Origin: Ornithodoros turicata
Taxonomy: Eukaryota > Arthropoda > Arachnida > Ixodida > Argasidae
Assembly: GCF_037126465.1 (NCBI RefSeq)
Contig: NC_088206.1
Span: 73,659,687-73,723,686 of the forward strand
Direction of reading: 5' to 3'
DNA length: 64,000 nucleotides
Shown here: one piece after another, positions 12,301 through 43,375 of the stretch
Layout: every line of letters starts with the position of its first letter
Numbering within the stretch: the stretch's first letter is position 1
Position numbers and translations under genes: made by a program
Notes under the pieces: model-generated
What the model was told of the DNA's origin: nothing
What the model saw: only the letters and a program-made list of their open reading frames with translations
Database searches by the model: none

Positions 12301-15300
12301 CTTCTGTAGCACATTTGGCACCTGGAGATTTCACTTTTAAACCTAAACAGCCACACCGTACGTCCCTCATTTGCATATGACTGAGCAGACTGACATTTGC
12401 CCGAATCCAGCACACACAGGAAGGTCAGGTACCCCCCCTTTCCCAATCCAGTTTCGGCCCCTCTCTGGTGCTTATCTCTGCCATCAACCTTCAGAGGCCC
12501 CAAGGCACCCAAAGCACCACAAAGGCACAAATGTAGCTCTGTGCAAGCAACCACAATTAGTGAAAAATTTAAAAGACTATGTGAAATATGTAAAAAAGGT
12601 ATTGCTTGGGCTTCAATGCTCCTAGTTATTTTGACCGCAAATTTTAATGGTGATATCGTAAACACACACACACACAAAAGGGGCCCATATTTTCTGCAGA
12701 CGAATCTGACGAGAGCGTCTGGCAACACTTTAGCAGACGACCACGGTGCAGCAACGCAAAGCAGCGCGCGAGTCCAGTCTTCAACTATTATCGCTACTTT
12801 GCCAACGTGTAAACTGAGTTAGTAGCAAAGACCTCCCCGCGATTATCGGTGGCATACGTGGTGATGTTTCGACACCAATCGTTAAATATCGCCAGCTGGC
12901 ACGAAGCAGCTCAAAACACTTCCCAAAGCACGCAAACCCGATCGATTCAACGACGGCCGCGCCGAGGCGAATCCAGGAATCGAAAAAAATAAAAGGGGGG
13001 TCCATATTAAAATGGCGGTTCCGCAGCAATCAATGTTTTTTGTTTACGCGGCACTCGCAACGGGCGCAAACGAAATAATAGAAGAAAATCTAGAGAATGC
13101 TCACGGAGTGTTTCGTCCAAAAGTTCCACATCGGCCGTGGTCGAAGTGACCGAGGATTCACGTTGGAACCGATGATTGCGACCCATGCCTCGTTTAAATA
13201 CGACTGCGCGAGATACACGTGTACGGCAGACTACCTACGACCCACCAACGTCGGTGAAACGTGGGCAAAAGAAAAACAAAGATAAAACCTGCAAGCTAAC
13301 GAGAGAAAAAAAGAGAGCAAGGGCGCCGAAGATCGCCTTCTCTCACCTTGAGGAACAGTTAGCAGACGTCGGAAAATGCAGCCGCTTGTCGCGGATTCTC
13401 CTTTCGCGTTGCTGTTCCCAGCTTCCATGCTGTAACTTTTTTTTGCAAACCAAAATTTAGCGCACTACATCAGTTTTAATTTGCGTATTCGCGATTGCAC
13501 GAAAACACAACGCCTCTCCGACAGTAGTGGAGGAAGAAATTCCCCAATTGAAGAGCGCATGCGCGGGATAGTGTCCATCCGCTTCCGCTTGGAAACTGGC
13601 CGTTTGCGGGTGGACGTCGCCGTTGCCCGGCAAACAATCTTAAACTGAGCGTAACCAACACGTTACTTAATCAGACACCGCGATACCCCGAAAATGATTC
13701 CGAGCCCTTCACCCTGCTTACAAGGAAATGCACAAAGAGAATAGCCCAAGTAACTGCACATCGGTCAATCGATAAGTTCGTCTGCTACTGGGTCAGGGAG
13801 ACGCCCAGAAATCCAACGCGTTGCTATGCTATGGCAGAACTACGGCAGACTGCTTATTTGATTGAAAGCGCGGTAACGCAACCTGCATCTTCAACGAGAT
13901 GTCAAAGATGCATCAAAAGAAAAAGGTGACAACAGCAAACGTGAAACAGATTTCTCTCGACTGGGTAATATCCTGCCAGACAATGGACAGACAGACAAGC
14001 ACTCGGTGCGAACGCAAAAGCGTGGAAACGACCTCGGCGTGGCGATAGCGCCAAATACACATTCTCTTGTCTTTGATGGGCTTCCGTTCAACACTTTTCC
14101 AGGTTTTCTTTTTTCTTTGATCATAAATGTAACATGCAAGCAAGCTGGTTTACAGTCGACGTTGTCCCTCAGTTTGGTATAAAAGGCGAGTGGACAAAAC
14201 ACGGTTTCTTTCCCCCAAGCTCAGGACTTTCAAAGATGGGAACGACCCTCAACACAGGCAAAAAAAGCGTCAAGCAAATCCGTGCATGTGCACTTACCAA
14301 CTGGGTGCAAGCACTTTGGGTTCCACCATCCAGCTGGAAAACGAAAGTTAGTTGTTAGTTGACCGCCCATGTAGCTATATGTTACGCAAAAACATGACGT
14401 CAGTTAGTCTGTAGATTTCGTGCAAAGCATTTATCAATCCTGCTGAGTCGACTGATGAGCTCATGTGGTTGTAATTGCGGCAGTCGTCTTTCATACTTCT
14501 ACGTACCTTGAGTCTTGTGTTGCGTGGTACAACCTACTATCATACGTACATTACTGTTACATCATTAGTATATAAAATGCATTGAATTGAAGCAGGCAAG
14601 CATAAAGTACAAAGTACCCTTTTAACCCTGTCGAACGTTGTTTGGGTACATACTGTAGTGTTGGTTTGCATTCAATAAACCTTTACTGTGTTTGAGAATT
14701 CTGTCGTGACAATGAAAAAATGGCTAGGAAGCAAGCGAGCTGGTGAAGATGATGCATAATGTAAAAACCCCGAGACTTGGGAACACGAAGTCTCAAAATG
14801 AGACTTCGTGTCTGTCCTTTTATCATAAAGTACAAAGTTCTGCTCTTTGGTGAACCATAGTACATACACTGCACCTTCATGAAGGTCACATCTGGGGTAC
14901 ACGACCTGCTCGAGGAAGTCCTCGACGTTCAATATTACGAAATCAGTGTCCGTGACGACGCAAGTTCACAGTCGCACCCTCAAAAAAATTGTCGTACTGT
15001 TTACTGTGCAGCGGAATCAAGGAAATTTCCACTCCACGAAAACCAGTACAGTTATTACTATCGCATTGTGTTGGACCACAAGTAGTATCAAACTAAATGT
15101 GATCAGTTATACAATGCTGCTCGAGTGGGTTTCGAACCAGCTACCTTTGGCGTTCACACATGCAGTGAACGCACACTGATGCCACTGGGCTATCGCGAGG
15201 ACCCGCAAAATATCCTCGAAAGCGAATGTCAACGAAATCGTTCCGCTACCCGAACGTCTACGGGGGAAACCACCGTTTCGGTGGGGAAAAAAAAAAAACG

Positions 15301-15994
15301 TCGCTGCCAGACGATATCCTTGTGGGAAATCGTATTTGAATACAAAGCAAGACTACTACGTAGTACGGTCGTACCGGCATGCATCTACGATAATAGTGGT
15401 GCTTTCTACGAAGAGAGCCAAAATCGGAAAAGACTTGCACGAAATACTGCACTCACCGGACGTGAAAGGGCAGCATTTACGATCTGTCGTTGATGTTGCT
15501 TCGGAGTCCATGACGTTAGGCTTATCCGAAGGCATAGAAACGGAGGGTTGTAATACCTCTCGCTTTGGTTCGGGTGCTATATTTGGCGCAAGATGCGGTA
15601 CTGTAGTCGTTCCAGTCACTTTCTCGGTGACTTCCTCCTTGAGTGCTTCGCTAGTGGTTGTTTCGAGCAGTGACTGGGGAGGGCTGTCACTCCTAGCGGA
15701 AGAGTCCGGCGCAGCGAATGTTGGCGACGGCGATGTGATATGGGCGTCCACCGGTGCGCTCGAGGAAGTGCCAAGGGAATCAAAACCTGATAAAAGATCT
15801 ACGTTGCTGGTTGTGTTTTCGGAAAGCAACTCCGACTCTTTATATGCCGGTAGTGGCTTGTTGGTAAATTGGGAAAGGAAGTCGTCCGCCGAATCCATCG
15901 TTTGCGCAGCAGATTTTTCGAACGATCCGTGCATGTCCTGCGGTTCTTCTCCGCCATCGCCGTGTTTGACGTCCGTGAACGTGTTAAAATCCAT
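6333..15994 (-). CDS. Rtnl1: Reticulon-like protein (Rtnl1 type), long isoform
   Basis: Reticulons insert two hydrophobic hairpins into the ER membrane and curve it into tubules. The reticulon homology domain is spread over exons 9802-9595, 9127-8989, 8313-8244, 8190-8144, 8079-8021 and 6405-6333. All joins keep frame and use AG/GT borders. Recognisable parts are VEELVYWRCAKKSG at the start, a long first hydrophobic segment, the loop with SLFLVEDLVDSLK, a second hydrophobic segment (LAVVLWLLTYVGSWFNGM), and a C-terminus ending KIPVGQKPKEQ, whose KPKEQ fits a KxKxx ER-retrieval signal. The first exon, 15994-15457, encodes about 179 acidic, Ser/Thr/Pro-rich residues and ends at a strong GTGAGT donor in phase 1. 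The product is 377 residues, or 389 if the 36-nt exon at 14298-14333 is used. Such N-terminal exons are isoform-specific in the family, so a shorter form from another promoter is likely but not located here. Confidence 0.88.
9190..9390 (-). repeat. tRNA-derived SINE
   Basis: On the minus strand the 5' end carries an A-box-like GGCACAGTGGTTACG and a B-box-like GGTTTGAATCC at tRNA-like spacing, followed by a TCTGAGGGTTTTCC-type body and a pyrimidine-rich tail. This is the layout of tRNA-derived SINEs common in tick genomes. It lies in a reticulon intron. Confidence 0.7.
11640..11783. repeat. Imperfect fold-back repeat, about 57-bp arms
   Basis: The arms begin and end with CTTGCACGAA and TTCGTGCAAG and match at roughly 80 percent by eye, closing on a short loop. 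It sits in the large reticulon intron and looks like a small MITE; a hairpin RNA precursor cannot be excluded from sequence. Confidence 0.6.
14298..14333 (-). CDS. Possible 36-nt cassette microexon of the reticulon gene
   Basis: On the minus strand this short block has a TTTCCAG acceptor and a GTAAGT donor. It starts and ends in phase 1, exactly matching the phase-1 junction between the reticulon N-terminal exon and the first reticulon-domain exon. Inclusion would add 12 residues containing GWWNPKCLHP without a stop or frameshift. It may instead be a chance pair of splice-like sites; only transcripts can decide. Confidence 0.35.
15112..15208 (-). repeat. tRNA-like SINE head
   Basis: The minus strand shows TAGCCCAGTGGCATCA (A-box-like) and GGTTCGAAACC (B-box-like) at tRNA spacing. 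The flanks do not form a 7-bp acceptor stem, so it is read as a SINE-derived fragment and not a functional tRNA. It lies in the first reticulon intron. Confidence 0.5.
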
Positions 15995-16581
15995 GTTGAC
16001 AAGGTGGGATAGAACAAGACCAGTACGACAGGTCCACCACGAGGTTCCACTGCCGCAAGCAAACTGACTCCAGTGACTCTAGCTCTAGCGGCGTAGTCGG
16101 GCAGTCGGGTGTGACTCATGTGTGATTTTTGGCTCTGCCATTCATCGCCGCTTGAAAACACTGCTCTGCTGATCTGTGTGATATTTTTTGTCTCTGTGAA
16201 ACCAAATATAAAGACGAGTTCTATGTGTATTGCAGAAAAGTTTTTTTAAGGGTTCTTCAGTTCCCTCCCCGCGTCTAGGGGTTTGCCTTTGACAGATAGC
16301 AGACGACATTTGGATTTTCTTCTTGCTGGCCTAGCAGACGGTAATTTACGATGGAACACGATAACCAATTTTGTTTGCATCTAGCTCATTTGTTTTTTGA
16401 CCATTCTTTCACTCCAATTTGCAACTCCCCCATCAGAAATCGTACCTCTGGTAGTGCATTTGGGAGACGGAAACAAGGAAGAAATCCTGCTCCCTCATGT
16501 AAAATCCCCATGGAAAACCTCCCTCCCCCCTCAAAAAAGTAAATAATTTTCTGCCTACGAAATTGGTCTGAAGAAGAAACG

Positions 16582-16640
16582 ATGAAAGATGGAATAGCCA
16601 GCTGTAGGACTCGAACCCACATCTTCTGGATTACCGTGTT
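16582..16640 (-). repeat. tRNA-like repeat fragment related to the 1023-1147 palindrome
   Basis: It shares AGCCAGCTGTAG and CGAACCCACATCTTCTGG with the palindrome arm and spacer, in one orientation only. The minus strand has the B-box-like GGTTCGAGTCC. No complete tRNA fold is present. Confidence 0.55.
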
Positions 16641-19600
16641 GTGGATTAGTGCTTGCACTGAGGAAGGGGAGAGGATGCATTGTGCCCCCTCCCCTCATTG
16701 AAAACCCTCTCCCTATGATCACAGATGCTCATATACATTAGCAGCAATAATAAGCATCAAGTAGAAAATAAAAGTAGCCAAAGGTGTCAACTTCTTGCGA
16801 GCTGCATGACATGCGTAAAAGCACACACAAAACTTTTGGAAACCATTTATTAAGGTTTTTTTATATATATACACATATAATGTCTCTCACAAAAAAAAAA
16901 GTCACTTAATTTTTCTTCAAAGCTGCATCCATGGAGGCTACCGATAGAAGCTTCTTTTTTTGCCTTTTCAGCTTTTTTCTTCATTTTTTTTCTTCAAACG
17001 TATAACGACAGAGAAAACTACAATGACCCTAAATAGCCGTCCAGGAGGGAAGAGGGAAATGTAGCTTCTCTCTCAACACCTGATTTTATTTCATCTTCAT
17101 CGGCAGCTCACATATCCAAGGCATACAATGTGACACTTGTCTTTTAAAAAGTGGCGCACACACTATATTCACATTTTTTGTTTGTTTGCGTGACACCATT
17201 CCGGTCTGTTGGTCGCATGGAAGGTTATGCAATGTTTTTATATATATATTTATATATATAGCGCGATTCACCCAAGCCATCCACTTCCTGATTGCAATGC
17301 TTGACTACTAATTGTTTTTTTCCAGTGTATAACGCGCACCCACAGAAACGAGCGGAACTCTGAAAATGTCCAACGTATAATGTGCATGGATGCATAACAC
17401 ACACCACGTGGGTGAAGGTGCCGGTGCTAATAGTGCACAGGAATTGTAAACTCTATTGCGCACAGTAATGAAAGCCAGTGTGCTGAGTGTCCATCTATCT
17501 GCATGGCATTTAAATGAACGATTTACGCCTACGTCGAGCAGTAGGACCAAGGCTAGAGGCCAGAGGTTGCACGGCATCCTCTTAGGAACGAAAAATTCTC
17601 ATGCATAATTCGCACTGAATCTTTGGGACACTTTTGCAATGTATAATGCGCGCGTTATATACTGGAAAATACGGTACTCGTACGTTTCGTCACAATTTTT
17701 TCTTTCTCGAAATCTTGTCGCAGGAGTAAAAACCGAAGAACATTGGAAATGAGTGGCCCACTTGAGCCAAACAGTGCCCTTTGCGTTGACCCTCTAGGCT
17801 GCACAACGTAACAGTGGCCACATCCACCAAAAGACAGCTCCCCAAATAAGGCCCATTTTTCCATTATTCTTCAGCTCAATTCCTGCAGATCAGAAACAGT
17901 TGCGCGGAAATTACGGGAAAGGTCCCGTCAGTGTTTGAGAGACCCTGTTCAGAGGACCTATGCAAACAGGATGTGTATGGCTCGGACGAGTTTTAGCCCA
18001 TATATCTTTCGTCTCTCTTTTTTAAATTTTTTTTCCTTACATGCGAGGGAATTGTTACACGCTACCAAAGGAAACTGTAGAAATTTACACAAAAAGAAAA
18101 CTCAAGTCTAATCTGCTATTACAGCGTGTCAACAAGAGTGTCTGGGGGAGGGGAGAAAGGCTACCACTTCTATGATGTGTGTTCTCGTAACTATGGCTTA
18201 AAACACGGCTACATGCTAGAACCATTGACAGTATTGAGTTCCTTCTCTGTCTCGGATGAAAGCACATCCATTTGGGGCGTACGTGGCTTGCATACTGTTT
18301 GCGTTCCTTCCAAGATATACTATTTTAGTCCACCCGGCGTTCCTCTTAGAGATAGCGATGGTTTGATATAGTTTTTTTTTTATCCGCAATACGCGAGATC
18401 TCGTTTCGATGCAAATAAACGACTTTTCGCTTTCGTGCACTATCTTTTTAAATGAAAAAAACACATTTGATGGGATGCCTCTCCCTCCTGCCATCTAAAA
18501 AACGGTTTGTGCAGCAGACTAGCATGATGTGATCGACAAATAAAGTAGTGTTTACGTAACTTATTTTCTTGGGCGTGGAAAAGTGAGAACATAACTTTGT
18601 AGTATTTTAAGGGTCGTGAGACAGATTGTATCTTCCATACTCTAATGGTTGTTGACGAGAAAGGCCTTCAAATAATGTGACCTTCCGCTCACAGCAAATT
18701 TACATCGTAGCTGGCCTCAATGTGCTCTTGAGCGACTCCACCGTCGCTAAATCAAAGTGTAACTCTGTGTAACCCGCCAGTGGAATTCTGCTAGACTGTT
18801 AATGGAGAACAAAATTCTGGTCTTTGTGCGAACCTATACAATAATAACAACAGACCCATAAAGCTGTCAACTAGTAGTATTTTGTAATCAACACAAGCAA
18901 TCCAGTCTGTAATAGTGCTAGAGACAACAATGAAAAGTGAGAACCGGAGTGATTCCAATCAAGTGGGAGAAACGTCTTTCACTCCAGAAATGTAAGCTCA
19001 AGATTGCACGTATTACAAATGTGGCCATAACTGCGTACCTTCCTAAGTCTCCAGTGCACGTAACATTTCCGCGCAATAATAAATTGACGTAACGATGCAC
19101 ATAGACATGACCAATGAACGAGAAATGTACAAATAAATATACGAATATTAAGTCGGCAAACAACTGCGAGAAAAATAGTGGTAAAAAGTGGCGATAAAAT
19201 GGGCGTAAAATTCTTTTAAAGGTCCACATAGTGATCGTCTCAGAAATCAGGAGGAGTGCATATTTCCAGTTTTGACGACTACATTGTTAAAAGAGAACTT
19301 GACCACGTAGCACATTCCCAGCCAATCACCATTCAGAACGATATCAATATGTCTCCCGATTTGTTCAAAACAGGGGGAGGCACCTATCTGGGGCACGCAT
19401 AATGCGTCCAAGATCTTTCCGCCTCCTCCCATTTTCAGCAAATCAGGAGACAGAAAGACATCATTTGGAATGGTGATTGGCTGGGAAAGTGCTACGTGGT
19501 CAAGTTCTCTTTTAACAGTGTAAAGCATTCTCTTTTAGGAGCGTTTTGCTAATGTAATACATATTTAAAAGGATTACAAATGTACGGTCGAGGTACTTGA

Positions 19601-20194
19601 AAATGTCGGAAAGTTGAACTCTCCTGTAGAATGAAATTTTGACACCCAGTCCCTGTGTGGTGTTTGACACATCAATACGTGCGCAAATAATAAAAAAAAA
19701 CAAAAAAAAAACACGTAAGCGACGACGAAGGACACACTGTTCGGAAATATCTTGAGAAAGAAACTGAACTGAGCGTCCTCTTGCTGGCAATCTTGACGGC
19801 GAGGGGAAAAGAAATTTTTACTTTTTTTGTTGACCAAAAGTATAGATGACACTAACACAAATAGCCTTACACACCGCCAGCTGGTAGTGTATTACATCTT
19901 GCTGAAAAAGTCGCTACTTGGTGGGACACTAAAAGACACCACTACGATTGTTGTCACAAAGTGTGTGTCACTGAAGCGCCTAAATCATTTTTTTTTTCTG
20001 ACCGTGTATTATCCTTACCTCTCACACACAAACAGATGCTCTCTCACATTCACGCAAGACAGAATAAATAAACATTCAAAATAAATAACCAACTGATGAA
20101 TGTGCAGCGCCCTACTATGCAGAGGGGAGAGCAAAGAAAAACAAATATGATGACGGTATTACCAGCACGAAAGGTGAGAAGGAGGAGGCCCCCG

Positions 20195-20560
20195 ACGACG
20201 TCCCGTGATGCCTCGTGATGTGCCACGATTCCTCACGATGCCCCGTGATGGTTGTTTTGTCTCGAACGTTACAGAAGGCAGAGATAAGGAGATCCTTCAA
20301 GTGCATCACAATATTCCTCGTGACACTCGCTGATGGAACATTTTTTTCCCCCCCAGTATTCTGTCTCTGGGGGAAAGAGAGAGGGCACGCAGGTCACCGA
20401 TATTGCATCGTGATGCACCATGATGCTTCGTAAACTCTCATGATGCGAGAACGATGCAAGATGTTCTCACAGTTAGAAATGGAGAGCTAGAAAAAATTTT
20501 GACATAACTGCTGGTCACTGCAATTCCTCGTGATGCACCACGTCGAGTGTTCCCTGGTGT
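20195..20560. repeat. Degenerate CGTGATGC-type minisatellite
   Basis: Variants of CCTCGTGATGC, CACGATGC and CATGATGC recur many times at irregular spacing, in two clusters (about 20195-20250 and 20400-20460) with outliers near 20315 and 20525. The period is not constant, so this is an old, eroded array. Confidence 0.6.
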
Positions 20561-21140
20561 TTTTCATCTAGTTCTACGCTTAAATATTTGTCCGAAGATC
20601 CCAAATTGAAACTTTTGTGACACCAACTCCAGATAGGGGAACAAAATAATTTAAATTGTTACCAAGCTTGCACCGATTAATTGAGCTGTTCGAGATAACA
20701 TTCTTGCATTGAGTACCCTGCTGATTCTTAAGCTGTACAAGTACCCTGATCTTGAAAGAAATCCCTGCATAACCTACCCCTTCATCATTGATCACCCATC
20801 TCTGTTCAGAGCGTACTACTCTCAACTGTACAGTACTGTACATAACACGTTCGTGGAAATAGGGTTTATAAACACTCAATTTTCCTGCTGATTATATCCC
20901 TCATTGCATTTGATTTGCCTCTCAACACCTTGCACCAGCAGCTAGCTTTCTTGGCACTTAAACCTTTTAATCGTGAACCCCCAACTGGCTTCACAACTTT
21001 TATCTTTCTGCTGTGAGAGAAGTTGAGAAAAATTAGATTTCACTCGTGCCCTGCCCTGCCCTCCTCCTCCTCCGCCTCGCCTTTCGGTGGCCTCAACAGC
21101 GTCCTTGACTAGAAAGGTAGTGACCAGCGGAGGAAAGGTA

Positions 21141-41139
<19,999 letters not shown>

Positions 41140-42117
41140 GTTTCCGATAGCAGAGGTTCCAACGTCTCGGGATCAAAGGTTACCAGTGATGGCCGTCTCT
41201 GATGGTCATTGTGTTCCCGGGGGTCCCGAAGTCAAGACGGCCACAGTCCGGGCAAATTTTTCGTCAAACGACCAATTTTGCGAGGACTAATTATGCAGCT
41301 CAATCGTGCTATCCCACAATTCTTTGGGTACCCGCGGCGCAGGCGCGATCTGTCCGCGAAGCCGCGCACGGAAAGAGAAAAAGACATTTTCCACAAACAC
41401 AGAGTGTTGTGACATGAAACACATAAATGTGAACGTGAGATGAGAGAATGTGCACATTCAAATGGAGGAAATGCAAGCCTCGTTTAATGAACATAACTGC
41501 GCACGCATTACGATCGTCTGCTATTAAATGGCGGCTATTAAAGTGGGCTTCGCCGTCCAATTCGGCGGTAGTGCAGAGAAGTGTCTTCGCGAAAGCTTTT
41601 GTCTTTTCGCGTTTGAGGTAAATTTGTGGGACTGGGACAAAAGATTTTTAGTAGTTTTTCCATGCAGAAATACGCTACTTCTAAAGCAATTACTCAATCA
41701 CATAACAGAATTAGCGGACTTGTATTAAACGATTGGTATATATCTTTCCGGTACGTCTAACCAACAAAGCTTCACAAAAACACACCTGTGTCACTTGAGT
41801 GTGTTAAAGAAAACTACTACTGTTGACACGAGTGAGAGTGACTTTTAGCCATTAAAACTCCGATGACGTGTGCGGCCTATGTCCGGGTTTACTTGCGTTC
41901 TCGCACGTGTAATAGTGATTTTCTGAAGTCCCTTAGTTTTCTTTATTGTTGTTTTTCTTTTTCTTTTGTAATGCAATTGTGCACTGTATAACCTTCCTTT
42001 TAATAACTGAGTTTTATTGCGCACCGGGGGAAGTAACAGCGGAATTTGTTGCTCGTACAGCTGGGCAGTTCAAAGCGGCACCCATCAGACGTGAATAGTC
42101 GTCTGCTGAGGTCAACC

Positions 42118-42197
42118 AGCACACAAGGACACAGAAGAACAAGACGAACACTTCGCTGCGAAGTGCTCGTCTTGATCTTCTGTGTCCTTCTGTGCTG
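42118..42197. repeat. Near-perfect 80-bp hairpin
   Basis: CACAAGGACACAGAAGAACA, then GACGAACACTTCG, is mirrored by CGAAGTGCTCGTC and TTCTGTGTCCTTCTGTG around a 3-nt loop. It is probably an inverted doubling of a dispersed repeat. Confidence 0.8.
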
Positions 42198-42380
42198 CTA
42201 TAGTAGTATGGTTTTCATATGGTTTCTATAGCAGTATGGTTAGTAGTATGGTCAGCACTAGCTTCGAAAAGGCGCCGTCATTTTCCGTGGTTTCGGTTTT
42301 CGGTGCGTCACGCGATAAAAAATTCCAACTGGCGACGTCGGAGGATTGTGGGACTTTCAGCAATTACCTTCTGGAAACTC

Positions 42381-42882
42381 TTGCCGCCATTTACGAAGGC
42401 TTTGGACAATGTTTAATTGAGGGAAATTTATTTTATTTTTGTTTCAATCGAACTTTGAAAACTGCCAAGCGAACCTCACTGTTTTTTACGGAAATCTGAA
42501 GTCCTCCACAGATAACTGCAGACCCAACAAAAACTATGCGCACTATAGCAACAGAAATAGTCGGAAAAAATTTGTAAATGTGACACTTTAGCCCCACCTG
42601 CTTGCAAAACAAATTGAGGCGGGGACATTTCCTCCTCTTGCCGCACATTTCACGTGCGCTTTTTTGCGACAATAAAGCAGGCGGGACTAGAGCGTCATTT
42701 GTACTCATTTTTTCCGACTATTTCTGTTGCTATACTGCGCATAGTTTTTGTTGGGTCTGCAGTTATCTGTGGAGGACTTCATATTTCTGTAAAATAAAGT
42801 GAAGTTCGCTTAGCAATTTTCAAAGTTCGATTGACAAAAAAATAAATTTCCCTCAATTCCAAAGCCCTCCTAAATGGCGACA
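42381..42882. repeat. 502-bp fold-back element, about 200-bp arms
   Basis: Nearly the whole element is an inverted repeat: the outer CGCCATTTA...TAAATGGCG, TTGAGGGAAATTTA...TAAATTTCCCTCAA, and AAGTCCTCCACAGATAACTG mirrored near 42763-42782. The arms match at about 90 percent by eye, with an asymmetric centre near 42590-42690. No open frame is meaningful. Confidence 0.85.
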
Positions 42883-43318
42883 AATTAATGTCCCCAGTTT
42901 CTGCCTTTTTTCGCTGCTGCTGCTACGCATGGCGTGACCCCGCTGACACGTCTCAACCTGTCGACCACCACAGCCACAGCTGCACTGGTCGGCGTCACGC
43001 GTTCTCCACGCGCCCTCTCCTTCCCTCTCCACTCACCGCGCATGTGCGCCGCGCTGTGGCTACAGACAGACCACGCCGCGATTCTTGCGTACCGAGGACT
43101 GTAATGCTAACGCAATTAAAAGTTGATAATTTCGGGTATATTTACACGCAAGGCGACTCTGCCTCTACGCACTGTAGGGTACGACAGCGGATAATTTCTA
43201 CTGCCTGACGCAATTGGTCAGTACTTGGGAGAAAAAGTTTTAGTTGTCATTACGTCATAACCATGTGCGAGGTCATGCTGCACCCAAAGAAGCTACAAAT
43301 CTTGGAGTCTCAAAAACC

Positions 43319-43324
43319 TTTATT
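43319..43324 (-). terminator. Poly(A) signal of the securin-like gene
   Basis: AATAAA on the minus strand, about 50 nt downstream of the TGA stop at 43376-43378. The position is typical for a cleavage and polyadenylation signal. Confidence 0.55.
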
Positions 43325-43375
43325 GTAAAATCTCACGGGATTGCGAGGGGTCGAAATATACACGATGGACAGACT

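Larger units (their letters stand above)
15995..21140. other. Intergenic stretch between reticulon 5' end and PKC 3' end
   Basis: About 5.1 kb without a supported gene, holding AT-rich simple tracts (16860-16880, 17238-17262), the tRNA-like fragment at 16582-16640 and the CGTGATGC-rich block at 20195-20560. The reticulon promoter should lie just above 15994 and the PKC 3' UTR just below 21141, but neither has a sharp boundary. Confidence 0.5.
41140..43318. other. Intergenic stretch between PKC 5' end and the securin-like 3' end
   Basis: About 2.2 kb that should contain the PKC promoter and 5' UTR next to 41139. I see no coding exon. It holds two fold-back elements (42118-42197 and 42381-42882). 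No TATA-type promoter is convincing. Confidence 0.5.

Noticed and set aside
12192..12822. Long open frames on both strands
   Set aside because: There is no family resemblance, composition is low-complexity (CACA and CCCC runs), and they lie inside the large reticulon intron.
15112..15208. Possible functional tRNA gene
   Set aside because: The 5' and 3' ends do not pair as an acceptor stem, so it was called a SINE fragment.
15336..16067. Plus-strand open frame of 243 codons
   Set aside because: It is antisense to the first reticulon exon, whose minus-strand reading has a good donor and correct phase into the reticulon domain.
16900..17010. Lys-rich minus-strand reading, with KKKAEKAKKEAS-like sequence
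   Set aside because: It arises from A/T-run low-complexity sequence, with no supporting exon on either side.
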